Below are positions 53,930 to 63,809 of a stretch of DNA of 64,000 bases, one piece after another. The number at the start of each line of letters is the position of its first letter. Within the stretch, counting starts at the first letter, position 1. The notes below the pieces were generated by a model. It saw only the letters and a list, made by a program, of their open reading frames with translations, was not told where the DNA came from and did no database searches. Source of the DNA: Rhodobiaceae bacterium (GTDB taxonomy: Bacteria > Pseudomonadota > Alphaproteobacteria > Rhizobiales > Tepidamorphaceae); the NCBI GenBank assembly GCA_020637895.1, contig JACKJP010000003.1, positions 62,001 to 126,000 of the forward strand, written 5' to 3'. The position numbers were made by a program, and so were the translations under genes.

Positions 53930-54481
53930 TCAGTTCTTCTTGCGGAACGAATCCAGCGAGACAACCTCCGCCCCGTCGCCGGCATCGTCTTTCCTGGCCT
54001 TCGGCTTTTCGTCTTTCGACCCTTCGGCGCCGGCAGGTATCAGTTCGGCCGGCAGTGCATCTTCGATCTTCTCGTCAGGGCGGGTTCCGATGCCATCGGC
54101 CTTCTTGGCGCGGTGAGCGGCCAGGTCCTGCTGGTCGAACTGAAGACCGAAACTGACGCTGGGATCATAGAAGCCGCGTATGGCGGCGAACGGAATGCGC
54201 AGATGTTCGGGTACGCCGTTGAACGAAAGCGAGACCTCGAAATCGGTGTCGGAGACCTTGAGATCCCAGTACTGGTGCTGGATGACGATCGTCATCTCTT
54301 CGGGATGCTCGTCGCGAAGACGCTGCGACAGGCGCACGCCGGGCGCGCGCGTATCGAACGCGATATAGAAATGATGTTCTCCCGGCAGGCCGGCTCTGGT
54401 CGTGTCGGACAACACCCGGCGAACCATGCCCAGCAGCGCTTCCTGCGCGAGTATGTCGTAGCGGATCAGATCTTTGCTCAT
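53930..54481 (-). CDS. sspB: SspB family ClpXP adaptor
   Basis: The protein has 183 residues. DLIRYDILAQEALLGMVRRVLSDTTRAGLPGEHHFYIAFDT and the beta-rich region to about 120 match alphaproteobacterial SspB. SspB binds the ssrA tag and delivers tagged proteins to ClpX. The C-terminal 50 residues are charged and end in EVVSLDSFRKKN, resembling the short ClpX-binding peptide of SspB. The ATG at 54481 is preferred over an earlier one. It lies directly downstream of the ssrA gene on the same strand. Confidence 0.9.
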   Translation of the reverse strand: MSKDLIRYDILAQEALLGMVRRVLSDTTRAGLPGEHHFYIAFDTRAPGVRLSQRLRDEHPEEMTIVIQHQYWDLKVSDTDFEVSLSFNGVPEHLRIPFAAIRGFYDPSVSFGLQFDQQDLAAHRAKKADGIGTRPDEKIEDALPAELIPAGAEGSKDEKPKARKDDAGDGAEVVSLDSFRKKN

Positions 54482-54574
54482 CGGTGCCGCGTCTATCCTG
54501 CCTGTAAATTTCCGCCCCAAGGAAATGCCCTTGAGCGATTCCGGTCAAGCGGCGAATGGGCTGGAGGCTGAGGT

Positions 54575-54900
54575 GAAGTGGGAGCTTCTGTTGCCAGGTG
54601 CTCCCGAACCCCGCCTTACAGTGCTAACCGCAAGGGCTTAATTTCGGTATTTCAGGACCGCATTACGCAGCCTGAGCAACCGGAGCGTAGTTGTCATTCG
54701 CAACTATCAATTTGGTCCGATATCGGTGGTACCATGCCGAGCGAAAGCACAACCTTTACACCCTCGTCGATCCTATTTCGCCCCCGCCAAAGCCCGCCCG
54801 GCAGCGGGTTTTGGTGGAGGCGCCGGGTACCGCCCCCGGGTCCGATAGGCTTATTACGCAGGCCATTTATCGCCATAGCCGACCGAAGCCGGCATCTCGC
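54575..54900 (-). ncRNA. ssrA: Circularly permuted two-piece tmRNA
   Basis: The gene is read on the minus strand in the permuted order of alphaproteobacteria. The acceptor piece comes first and ends in CGCCTCCACCA (54822-54812). A 26-base spacer follows, and then the coding piece beginning GGGGGCGAAATAGG at 54785. GGGGGCG pairs with CGCCTCC (one G-U) as the 7-bp acceptor stem. The tag ORF at 54701-54663 reads ANDNYAPVAQAA followed by TAA. The gene ends after a GGGAGC/GCTCCC hairpin. A TATATT (-10-like) lies at about 54907-54902. The outer ends are estimates. tmRNA rescues stalled ribosomes and tags the unfinished protein for ClpXP. Confidence 0.95.
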
Positions 54901-55074
54901 AATATAGGGACCAATTGAGGCGCCGAAAAGGTACTGCACGGGTTGACCACACCCTGTGCCGCACGGTTTTGGCTGTAGACAGGGATTGTTGCGAGTTCAG
55001 CCCGTCACCATTTCAGCGTAGTCTGCGCTCAAACATGAGCGATTCTCCGCTTCCGGATCACCGGAGGAAAGACG

Positions 55075-55869
55075 ATGCGGCAATATCTCGATCTGCTTGA
55101 ACACATCCTCTCCACCGGCGTGACCAAGGGAGACCGGACCGGCACGGGTACCGTGAGCGTGTTCGGCTATCAGATGCGCTTCGATCTGTCGGAAGGTTTT
55201 CCGATGGTGACCACAAAGAAGCTTCACCTGAAATCCATCGTTCATGAGCTGCTGTGGTTCCTGGCCGGCGACACCAATATTGCCTATCTCAACGACAACG
55301 GCGTGCGCATATGGGACGAATGGGCCGACGAAAATGGCGATCTGGGTCCGGTCTACGGGCATCAGTGGCGTTCCTGGCCGGCACCGGACGGACGGGCGAT
55401 CGACCAGATTGCCGATGTCGTTGCGCAGATCCGCAATAACCCCAATTCACGGCGCCTGATCGTGACGGCATGGAACCCGGCGGAAGTCGACAAGATGGCG
55501 CTGCCGCCCTGTCACTGCCTGTTCCAGTTCTACGTCGCCAACGGGAAATTGTCCTGCCAGCTGTACCAGCGTTCGGCGGACGTGTTTCTCGGCGTGCCCT
55601 TCAACATCGCCTCATACGCTCTGCTGACGATGATGGTGGCGCAGGTCACCGGGCTCAAGCCGGGAGAGTTTGTTCATTCGTTCGGTGACGCGCATCTTTA
55701 CCTCAACCATCGCGAACAGGCCGAATTGCAGCTGTCGCGCGACCCCCGCCCGCTGCCGGTGATGAAGATCAATCCGGAGGTGAAGGACATTTTCGGCTTC
55801 ACCTATGACGATTTCAAACTGCTCGACTACGATCCGCACGCCCACATCGCCGCGCCGGTGGCGGTATGA
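55075..55869 (+). CDS. thyA: Thymidylate synthase
   Basis: The protein has 264 residues, the standard length. It makes dTMP from dUMP using methylene-tetrahydrofolate. The N-terminus has [13 protein letters not shown], the catalytic Cys146 is in [10 protein letters not shown], and [24 protein letters not shown] and GDAHLYLNH are conserved. GGAGG lies seven bases before the ATG. It overlaps folA by four bases (ATGA), so the folate-consuming and folate-recycling enzymes are translated together. It is divergent from ssrA. Confidence 0.97.
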   Translation: MRQYLDLLEHILSTGVTKGDRTGTGTVSVFGYQMRFDLSEGFPMVTTKKLHLKSIVHELLWFLAGDTNIAYLNDNGVRIWDEWADENGDLGPVYGHQWRSWPAPDGRAIDQIADVVAQIRNNPNSRRLIVTAWNPAEVDKMALPPCHCLFQFYVANGKLSCQLYQRSADVFLGVPFNIASYALLTMMVAQVTGLKPGEFVHSFGDAHLYLNHREQAELQLSRDPRPLPVMKINPEVKDIFGFTYDDFKLLDYDPHAHIAAPVAV

Positions 55870-56480
55870 GCCAGGCTCCCAGGCCGCGCAATCCGGTCGC
55901 CAGGGCGCTGGCCGGAAAGCGGGGCGGAGCCTTCAGCGAAAAGCCCCGTGATGACGGCGCCAGGGGAGACGGCGTTTCGCTCATCATCGTAGTGGCGGCA
56001 GGGAGCAATGGCGTGATCGGGGTAGACGGTGGATTACCCTGGCACATTTCATCCGATCTGAAGCGGTTCAAGGCACTGACCATGGGAAAGCCGATCGTGA
56101 TGGGACGGCGGACATGGGACTCGATCGGCAGACCGCTGCCCGGACGAGACAATATCGTTGTCACGCGCGATGTAGCCTTCGCGTTCGAGGGTGTGCACGC
56201 GGCTTCATCGCTGGACGAGGCGCTGGCACTCGGCGCGAGGCTCGCGGCCGCCCGTGGCGTTGACGAAATCGCGGTCATCGGCGGTGCAGAAATCTACGCG
56301 CAGACGCTGCCTGAGGCCGATACCGTCTATCTTACCGAAGTGGATGCCGCGCCCGATGGCGATGCCTTCTTCCCCGCACTCGACCCTGCGCTGTGGGAGG
56401 TATCCTCGCGTGAGCAGGGTGAGCGCGGGCCGCGTGATGACCACGATTTTTCCTATGTGACCTATCGCCGCCGGATCTGA
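55866..56480 (+). CDS. folA: Dihydrofolate reductase with N-terminal extension
   Basis: The protein has 204 residues. The DHFR fold starts near residue 38: [57 protein letters not shown], and then [29 protein letters not shown] is usually about 160-170 residues, so this protein has some 36 extra N-terminal residues that are basic and Gly/Arg-rich. No alternative start lies between the extension and the first strand, so the ATGA overlap with thyA is the only plausible start. It regenerates tetrahydrofolate for ThyA. Confidence 0.93.
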   Translation: MSQAPRPRNPVARALAGKRGGAFSEKPRDDGARGDGVSLIIVVAAGSNGVIGVDGGLPWHISSDLKRFKALTMGKPIVMGRRTWDSIGRPLPGRDNIVVTRDVAFAFEGVHAASSLDEALALGARLAAARGVDEIAVIGGAEIYAQTLPEADTVYLTEVDAAPDGDAFFPALDPALWEVSSREQGERGPRDDHDFSYVTYRRRI

Positions 56481-56547
56481 GCCCGCGCGGCTTGCCCCGG
56501 CCGTTTTCGTTTGCGACAGTTCCCGGCCGATACAGGGAGGAACGATA

Positions 56548-57657
<1,110 letters not shown>

Positions 57658-57835
57658 ATTTAGCGACGGCATCAGCACGGCCGTTCACTTGATATTACAG
57701 CGGCGATACATACTTCTCATCGGAACTACCGGCGCGGCGCTTGATTGAAGCGCCGCCTCGGGGGGCCTATAAACCAGCAGCGCCGCGAAGCCGAAACAAT
57801 GGCAGGCGGCAGGCGATCAGAAAAACGGAGACAAG

Positions 57836-58963
57836 ATGCCCTGGAGCAATCAGAGCGGCGGCGGCGGTGGTCGTAAGAACACCGGTCCTTGGGGGAGCCC
57901 GCCACCCGGCGGTGGCGGCGGCGGTCAACCGCCCGATCTGGAGGAAATCCTGCGGCGCAGTCAGGACCGGCTGAAGACCATTCTTCCCGGCGGTGGCGGC
58001 GGCGGCGCCGGAACCATCGGCGCCCGCGGTATCGGTCTGGTCGTGATCGTGCTGATCGGTGTCTGGCTACTGTCCGGCATCTACCGGGTCGAGCCGGACG
58101 AGCAGGGCGTCGTCCTGCGTTTCGGCGAGTATACAGAGTGGACGCCGCCCGGCCTGCATTACCATCTGCCCTATCCGATCGAGAGGGTAATCACGCCGAA
58201 GGTGACGCGCGTCAACCGCATCGACATCGGCATGAGCGACAGTGGTAGCCGCGGTACGAGGGACGTCCCCGAGGAAAGCCTCATGCTTACGGGTGACGAG
58301 AATATCGTCGATATCGATTTTGCCGTGTTCTGGGTCATCAAGGAAGCGGGCGAATACCTCTTCAACATCCAGAATCCCGAATCGACCGTCAAAGCGGTTG
58401 CTGAGAGTGCGATGCGTGAAGTCGTCGGAACGATGAACATCCAGCCGATTCTGTCGGTCGCGCGCCAGCAGATCGAGACCGACGTGCAACAGTTGATGCA
58501 GAAGACGCTCGACAGCTACGGCGCGGGTATCGAAATCACGCAGCTTCAAATGCAAAAGGTCGATCCGCCGGCAGCGGTCATCGATTCTTTCCGTGACGTG
58601 CAGGCGGCAAAGGCTGACCAGGAACGCGCGCAGAATGAGGCGCAGGCCTACGCCAACAGGGTCGTACCGGAGGCGCGCGGCGATGCATCGCGCATCATCC
58701 AGCAGGCCGAAGCCTATCGTGAGCGTACGATTGCTGAAGCCCGCGGCCAGGCCGACCGCTTCGTGAAAATCTATGACGAATACGCCAAGGCACCCGACGT
58801 CACACGCGAACGCATGTATCTGGAAACCATGGAGCGCGTACTCGGAGGCATGGACAAGGTGATCATCGACAATGAAGTCGGCGGCAATGGCGTCGTGCCC
58901 TATTTGCCGCTCGATCAGCTGAATCGTTCCAGCCAGCCGTCTACACAGCAGGGAGCACGCTAA
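57836..58963 (+). CDS. hflK: FtsH protease modulator HflK
   Basis: The protein has 375 residues. A Gly-rich N-terminal cytoplasmic region (three poly-Gly runs within 1-60) precedes one membrane helix (about 66-84) and an SPFH/band 7 domain beginning YRVEPDEQGVVLRFGEYTEWTPPGLHYHLPYPIE. A helical C-terminal segment follows. HflK forms a large cage with HflC around FtsH. hflC begins at the last base of its stop. The 178 bp upstream hold no gene. Confidence 0.95.
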   Translation: MPWSNQSGGGGGRKNTGPWGSPPPGGGGGGQPPDLEEILRRSQDRLKTILPGGGGGGAGTIGARGIGLVVIVLIGVWLLSGIYRVEPDEQGVVLRFGEYTEWTPPGLHYHLPYPIERVITPKVTRVNRIDIGMSDSGSRGTRDVPEESLMLTGDENIVDIDFAVFWVIKEAGEYLFNIQNPESTVKAVAESAMREVVGTMNIQPILSVARQQIETDVQQLMQKTLDSYGAGIEITQLQMQKVDPPAAVIDSFRDVQAAKADQERAQNEAQAYANRVVPEARGDASRIIQQAEAYRERTIAEARGQADRFVKIYDEYAKAPDVTRERMYLETMERVLGGMDKVIIDNEVGGNGVVPYLPLDQLNRSSQPSTQQGAR

Positions 58964-59862
58964 TGAAAACCGGGATATTCGGCGGCATTATCGTCCTGCT
59001 GATCGCAGTAGGGTTTTTGGCCTACAATTCACTGTTCGTGGTTTCGCAGACCGACCAGGCGCTGGTCCTGCAATTCGGCGAACACAAACGCACGGTCCGA
59101 ACACCGGGCCTGAATTTCAAACTTCCTTTCGTGCAGAATGTCGTCTTCCTCGACAAGCGTATCCTCGACCTGGATTCGCCAGTTCAGGAGGTCATCGCAT
59201 CGGACCAGAAGCGGCTTGTCGTCGACGCCTTCGCCCGCTATCGGATCGCCGATCCGCTTCGCTTCTACCAGTCAATTGGAACCGTGACGGTCGCAAATTC
59301 GCGACTTGCCACCGTTCTCAACGCCTCGCTGCGGCGCGTGCTTGGTAACGCGACGTTCGAAGACGTCGTGCGTGACGAACGGCCCAATCTGATGAGCCAG
59401 ATCAATACGGAAGTGAACCGCGAGGCGGAGAAATTCGGCATCTCCGTAGTCGATGTCCGCATCAGACGGGCAGACCTTCCCGAGGCCAACAGTCAGGCGA
59501 TTTATGATCGCATGCAGACCGAGCGTCAGCAGGAAGCGGCTGAAATACGCGCACGCGGTGCGGAGGCGGCACAACGCATCCGCGCCAAGTCCGACAGGGA
59601 TGTTGCGGTTGTCATTGCTGAAGCCAATCAGCAATCAGAAGAAATCCGCGGCGTCGGCGATGCGACGCGGGCAGATGTCTTTGCCGCAGCTTACGGGCGC
59701 GACCCAGAGTTCTTCGCCTTTTACCGCTCCATGCTGGCCTATGAGAAGTCACTTGGCGGCGACACGCGGCTGGTCATGAGCCCGGATAGCCCGTTCTTCC
59801 GCTACTTCGTCAACCCGGTCGGGCCCGGGGCGCCCGCTTCGCCGCAACGCCCCGCACAATGA
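58963..59862 (+). CDS. hflC: FtsH protease modulator HflC
   Basis: The protein has 299 residues. One N-terminal membrane helix (about 5-24) is followed by an SPFH domain: VVSQTDQALVLQFGEHKRTVRTPGLNFKLPFVQNVVFLDKRIL. The helical region with QTERQQEAAEIRARGAEAAQRIRAKSDRDVAVVIAEA follows, and the pattern FYRSMLAYEKSLGGDTRLVMSPDSPFFRYF is typical of HflC. It partners HflK. It starts at the last base of the hflK stop and ends in an ATGA overlap with the DUF2065 gene. Confidence 0.95.
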   Translation: MKTGIFGGIIVLLIAVGFLAYNSLFVVSQTDQALVLQFGEHKRTVRTPGLNFKLPFVQNVVFLDKRILDLDSPVQEVIASDQKRLVVDAFARYRIADPLRFYQSIGTVTVANSRLATVLNASLRRVLGNATFEDVVRDERPNLMSQINTEVNREAEKFGISVVDVRIRRADLPEANSQAIYDRMQTERQQEAAEIRARGAEAAQRIRAKSDRDVAVVIAEANQQSEEIRGVGDATRADVFAAAYGRDPEFFAFYRSMLAYEKSLGGDTRLVMSPDSPFFRYFVNPVGPGAPASPQRPAQ

Positions 59863-60059
59863 GCGACTTTCTTGCCGCCCTCGGTCTCCTGCTGGTGATC
59901 GAGGGCGTCATTTATGCCTGCTTTCCCGGCATGCTTCGACGGATGCTGGAAATGATGGACCAGTTGCCGGAACAGAAGGTCCGCTACGCCGGGCTGGCGG
60001 CGGCGGTTGCCGGAATCACGATAGTGTGGCTGGTGCGGCATCAGGCTGCTGGCCTATGA
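59859..60059 (+). CDS. DUF2065 family small membrane protein
   Basis: The protein has 66 residues with two membrane helices (about 4-22 and 45-60). DFLAALGLLLVIEGVIYACFPGMLRRMLEMM and LRYAGL-like RYAGLAAAVAGITIVWLVRH match DUF2065 (YjeT). Its function is unknown, but it is conserved directly after hflC. It starts in an ATGA overlap with hflC and precedes degP by 97 bases. Confidence 0.88.
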   Translation: MSDFLAALGLLLVIEGVIYACFPGMLRRMLEMMDQLPEQKVRYAGLAAAVAGITIVWLVRHQAAGL

Positions 60060-60156
60060 TGCGCATGCGCGGCATCCGGGGCAGGCCGCATGGCATGAGG
60101 CGCAATGCGCCGCGCGCCGAATTCTGTTTTTGGTCTGCACGAGGGAGTTCTATCGG

Positions 60157-61656
60157 ATGACTTCTCTGCCGCGTTCCCTGAAGGGGACGAAACTTTTCAC
60201 CATTTCCCTGATGTCGCTGGCGCTGGCGTTCGGTTCGCTGGCCGGCAGCGCGCGTCCCGCGCTTGCCAAGGGGCCAGAGTCCCTTGCCAACCTGTCGGAA
60301 CAGCTGATCGACGCGGTCGTCAATATCTCGACGACCCAGCGGGTCAGCAACGATGGCCGCGGCGGTATCGAGATCCCGCAACTGCCTGAGGATTCTCCCT
60401 TCAAGGAGTTTTTCGACGAGTTCTTCAAGAACCGGCAGGGCAACAACGGCAACCAGCGCCCGCGAAAGGTCAACTCGCTCGGGTCCGGTTTCGTCATCGA
60501 TCCGCAGGGGATCATCGTCACGAACAACCACGTTATCGCCGACGCTGACGAGATCGTCGTCAACTTCAATGACGGCACCAAGCTCGACGCGGAGCTCATC
60601 GGTCGCGACGACAAGACCGATGTCGCGCTGCTCAGGGTGAAGCCAGAAAAGCCGTTGAAGGCGGTACCGCTTGGCGAATCCTCCAAGATGCGGGTCGGCG
60701 ACTGGGTGCTGGCCATCGGCAACCCCTTTGGCCTCGGCGGCACGGTCACGGCGGGCATCGTATCGGCGGTCAACCGCGATATCTCCTCGGGCCCCTATGA
60801 TTCCTTCATCCAGACCGACGCCTCGATTAACAGGGGCAACTCGGGCGGTCCGCTGTTCAACATGGATGGCGAGGTCATCGGCATCAACACGGCGATCATA
60901 TCACCGTCCGGCGGGTCGATCGGTATCGGCTTCGCCGTGCCGTCGGATGTCGCCAAGCAGGTCATCGCGCAACTCCAGCAATTCGGCGAGACGCGCCGCG
61001 GCTGGCTTGGGGTCAGGATTACCGAAGTCACCAGCGAGATCGCCGAGAGCCTCGGCATGGACAAGGCATCCGGTGCGCTTGTCGGCGACGTTACCGCAGG
61101 CGGTCCGGCAGAAGATGCCGGTATCCAGCGCGGCGACGTGATCCTCGAATTCGACGGCAAGCCCGTTGAATCGATGCGCAGCCTGCCGCGCATGGTTGCC
61201 AATACGCCGATCGGCAAGGATGTCGAGGTGACCGTTCTGCGACAGGGCGAGGAAAAGAAGCTGACCGTGAAACTTGGCAGGCTGGAAGGCGCCGACCTTG
61301 GCGATACGCAGGACAATCCCGACGAAGGCAAGAAAGCGCCGTCTCAGCCCGACAAGGGCGAGAGCGTGCTTGGCATGAGTCTCAAGCCGCTCGACAGCCG
61401 GCTGCGTGAACAATACGGCATCGGCGACGAGGTCGACGGTGTAGTGATTGCCAGCGTGGAAGAGGATTCCGTCGCCGCTGAAAAGCAGATCAAGGAAGGC
61501 GACGTCATCATCCAGATCGGTCAGGAACCGGTCGGTACGCTCGACGACATCCAGACCGGCATTGCCGATCAGAAGGACAAGGGACGAAGTGTCGTTCTGC
61601 TGACCCTGACCAACAAGGATGGCGATACGCGCTTCGTCGTTCTGCCGATCAAATGA
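60157..61656 (+). CDS. degP: Periplasmic serine protease DegP/DegQ (HtrA family)
   Basis: The protein has 499 residues. The signal peptide is about residues 1-38. The protease domain has the triad His125 (NNHVIA), Asp155 (KTDVALL) and Ser229 (RGNSGGP). Two PDZ domains follow (about 300-385 and 400-495). The region before the triad is rich in Asn/Arg/Gln (KNRQGNNGNQRPRK), typical of the alphaproteobacterial type. It degrades or refolds misfolded periplasmic proteins. The ATG at 60157 follows GAGGGAG. A terminator follows after about 25 bases. Confidence 0.93.
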   Translation: MTSLPRSLKGTKLFTISLMSLALAFGSLAGSARPALAKGPESLANLSEQLIDAVVNISTTQRVSNDGRGGIEIPQLPEDSPFKEFFDEFFKNRQGNNGNQRPRKVNSLGSGFVIDPQGIIVTNNHVIADADEIVVNFNDGTKLDAELIGRDDKTDVALLRVKPEKPLKAVPLGESSKMRVGDWVLAIGNPFGLGGTVTAGIVSAVNRDISSGPYDSFIQTDASINRGNSGGPLFNMDGEVIGINTAIISPSGGSIGIGFAVPSDVAKQVIAQLQQFGETRRGWLGVRITEVTSEIAESLGMDKASGALVGDVTAGGPAEDAGIQRGDVILEFDGKPVESMRSLPRMVANTPIGKDVEVTVLRQGEEKKLTVKLGRLEGADLGDTQDNPDEGKKAPSQPDKGESVLGMSLKPLDSRLREQYGIGDEVDGVVIASVEEDSVAAEKQIKEGDVIIQIGQEPVGTLDDIQTGIADQKDKGRSVVLLTLTNKDGDTRFVVLPIK

Positions 61657-61680
61657 TCCGCTGAACGCAACATCCGATCA

Positions 61681-61706
61681 GGGCCGGCCTTGCGCCGGCC
61701 CTTTTT
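61681..61706 (+). terminator. Rho-independent terminator after degP
   Basis: GGGCCGGC and GCCGGCCC form a perfect 8-bp stem with a 5-base loop, followed directly by TTTTT. It lies 25 bases after the degP stop and 11 bases before the convergent serB stop. Confidence 0.9.
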
Positions 61707-61716
61707 CGTTGCGCGG

Positions 61717-62625
61717 TCAGCCCTCCACGAATTCTTCGCGGCGATATCCCTGGACATAGAGCAGCGCCGTGAGATCGGCGTGATCGAGGCGAAAATCGGC
61801 GGCTGCGGCGACGGCCGGCTTGGCCCTGAAGGCGACTGACAGACCGGATCCTTCCAGCATGTCGAGATCGTTCGCGCCATCGCCGATGGCGAGCGATGCC
61901 GCGCGGTCGATGCCTTTCGCCTCCAGCAACTGTTCAAGGCGCCGCCTTTTGGCTTCACGGCCAAGGATCGGCTCAGCAACCGCGCCGGCGAGCTTGCCGT
62001 CTTCGACGATCAGCGTGTTGGAGCTGTGCTCGTCGAAGCCGATCATCGCGGCGATAGGACCCGTAAACAGTGTGAAACCGCCTGAAACGAGCGCGCAATA
62101 GGTGCCGTTGGCGTGCATCGTCTGCACCGCGATACGGGCGCCGGGCGTCAGGCTGATGCGCCCGGCTATGACCTGGTCGACCACCGCGGCCGACAGCCCC
62201 CTGAGCAGGCCGACGCGCTCACGCAAGGCCGGTTCGAAAGCGATCTCTCCGCGCATGGCGCGTTCGGTGATCGCGGCAATGTGGTCCTTGATGCCGAGTT
62301 CGGCTGCGAGTTCGTCGATGCACTCCTGGCCGATCATGGTTGAATCCATGTCGGCGATGAAAAGACGCTTGCGACGGCGATCCCCGATCTCGACGGCAAC
62401 ATCGACGGGCATGCCGTAAAGCGCATCGCGGGCGGCGGCGCGCGCACCCTCAAGCGTTGGTGCATTGAGTGTCAGTACACCAGCCTCGGGCCCGAGAATG
62501 TCGGGATCGGCCGCCGGCATCACCGCAGCCGCCAGTCGTTCCAGCGCCACATCGCGGCTTTGCGTGTCGCCCGGGCGTGCTATCACGGTTGCGGCCAGCA
62601 ACGGCCCGGTATCCTGTTCGGCCAT
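61717..62625 (-). CDS. serB: Phosphoserine phosphatase SerB
   Basis: The protein has 302 residues. It is a HAD phosphatase that makes L-serine from phosphoserine. The nucleophile motif is LFIADMDSTMIGQECIDELA (DxDST); motif II is VSGGFTLF and motif III includes GDGANDLDMLEGSG. The N-terminal ~80 residues are an ACT-like domain common in this form. The start is 9 bp away from the divergent miaA start: AAGGGA before the serB ATG overlaps the miaA start codon. A long upstream extension would run through the miaA start region and is rejected. Confidence 0.94.
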   Translation of the reverse strand: MAEQDTGPLLAATVIARPGDTQSRDVALERLAAAVMPAADPDILGPEAGVLTLNAPTLEGARAAARDALYGMPVDVAVEIGDRRRKRLFIADMDSTMIGQECIDELAAELGIKDHIAAITERAMRGEIAFEPALRERVGLLRGLSAAVVDQVIAGRISLTPGARIAVQTMHANGTYCALVSGGFTLFTGPIAAMIGFDEHSSNTLIVEDGKLAGAVAEPILGREAKRRRLEQLLEAKGIDRAASLAIGDGANDLDMLEGSGLSVAFRAKPAVAAAADFRLDHADLTALLYVQGYRREEFVEG

Positions 62626-62634
62626 GGAGTTCCC

Positions 62635-63564
62635 TTGAGCGCGGTAAAACGGAATGTCGTCCTTATCGCCGGACCGACCGCCAGCGGCAAGTCGGCTGTC
62701 GCGCTTTCGCTTGCCGAGGACCATCGCGGCGTGGTGATCAATGCCGATTCCATGCAGGTCTATCGAGAACTGTCGATCCTGACTGCGCGGCCGACGGCGG
62801 AGGAGGCGTCGCGTGCGCCGCACCGGCTTTATGGCCACGTTCCAGCATCCGAGCCCTATTCGGCCGGGCGTTTCGCGATCGAGGCGGAAGCTGTCGTCGC
62901 CGAGGCGCATGCCGACGGGCTGTTGCCGATCTTCGCGGGTGGAACGGGTCTCTACCTGAAGAGCCTAATTGAGCCCATGTCACCCATTCCGACGATCGAC
63001 GAAACCGTGCGCCAGCGCCAGAGAGCGGCAATGGAGGCGGAGGGACCCGAAGAGCGACATTGCCTGCTGCAATCAGTCGATCCGGAAAGCGCAGCGCGCA
63101 TTTCCCCGTCCGATACGCAGCGTATCGTCCGTGCGCTCGAAGTTGCCGAGGCGACAGGCAGGACGCTCACCGAGTGGCACGGGGCGGCGAAGGCCCCGCC
63201 GATTCTCGATGCGGATGAGATCGTAAAGATCGTTCTTTGGCCCGAGCGCGAATGGCTTCGGCAACGTATTGCCGCGCGCTTCCATCTGATGGTCGCAAAC
63301 GGCGCGCTCGAAGAGGCTTCGCGATATCGCGCGCTCGGTCTCTCTGACGAACTTCCGGCGACACGGGCCCATGGGCTGCGGGCGATGATGAAGGTCGCGG
63401 CCGGCGAAATGGATATGGAAACCGCCATCCAGGGCGTGATCGATGAGACGCGACAATATGCCAAGCGGCAGTTCACATGGTACCGGCATCAGTTCGCCGG
63501 CTGGCCGCAGATAGACCCGGCAGCGGGCAACGTGGCAGCGATTATCGCGGGTATGCTGGGCTGA
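62635..63564 (+). CDS. miaA: tRNA dimethylallyltransferase MiaA
   Basis: The protein has 309 residues from a TTG at 62635, with GGAG five bases before it. It adds a dimethylallyl group to A37 of tRNAs reading UNN codons. The P-loop reads LIAGPTASGKSAVALSLA. NADSMQVYRELSILTARP, then IFAGGTGLYLKSLIEP, and later TRQYAKRQFTWYRHQ are all conserved. The frame is open further upstream inside serB, but these residues do not match MiaA. It is not coupled to another gene at its 3' end; the ilvB leader follows. Confidence 0.93.
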   Translation: MSAVKRNVVLIAGPTASGKSAVALSLAEDHRGVVINADSMQVYRELSILTARPTAEEASRAPHRLYGHVPASEPYSAGRFAIEAEAVVAEAHADGLLPIFAGGTGLYLKSLIEPMSPIPTIDETVRQRQRAAMEAEGPEERHCLLQSVDPESAARISPSDTQRIVRALEVAEATGRTLTEWHGAAKAPPILDADEIVKIVLWPEREWLRQRIAARFHLMVANGALEEASRYRALGLSDELPATRAHGLRAMMKVAAGEMDMETAIQGVIDETRQYAKRQFTWYRHQFAGWPQIDPAAGNVAAIIAGMLG

Positions 63565-63643
63565 AATGATTGCCGCTTGACCGAATGAAGCGGCGTGAAT
63601 AGTCTGCCGCCCTCAAATGGTGAAGAGAGAAGCGTTCGGACCA

Positions 63644-63706
63644 ATGCGTTCAGACCTCAACCTTATCGTAGTAGTAGGCGTGCGCGCCGGGGGCGCGGCG
63701 GGATAG
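63644..63706 (+). CDS. Branched-chain-amino-acid leader peptide of ilvB
   Basis: A 20-codon ORF reads MRSDLNLIVVVGVRAGGAAG and ends in TAG. The block LNLIVVVGV is rich in Leu, Ile and Val, with three successive GTA valine codons. These are the products of the downstream pathway. This is the structure of a transcription-attenuation leader, where starvation stalls the ribosome on these codons. It is too short for automatic gene finding. Confidence 0.85.
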   Translation: MRSDLNLIVVVGVRAGGAAG

Positions 63707-63731
63707 TCCTGCCGTGACCGAAGGTGCGCAC

Positions 63732-63755
63732 AAGGGGCTTTAAGGCCCCTTTTTT
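63732..63755 (+). terminator. ilvB attenuator terminator
   Basis: AAGGGGC and GCCCCTT form a 7-bp stem with a 6-base loop, followed by TTTT. It lies between the leader peptide and ilvB, 55 bases before the ilvB ATG. Upstream pairings that could compete are GTGCGC (63680) with GCGCAC (63726) and GGCGGGA (63697) with TCCTGCC (63707). Confidence 0.85.
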
Positions 63756-63809
63756 ATTGCGCGGAATACCGCTAATTGCGACGGCGGTCGAATTGGAGAG
63801 TGTAGAAAG

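Noticed and set aside
54540..54960. Apparent plus-strand RNA gene or ORFs between sspB and thyA
   Set aside because: Read on the minus strand the same region is an intact permuted tmRNA with tag ORF and acceptor stem, so plus-strand ORFs here are chance.
60060..60156. Short upstream start for degP at 60130
   Set aside because: The ATG at 60157 has GAGGGAG at proper distance and gives a clean signal peptide; the longer form adds a charged segment before it.
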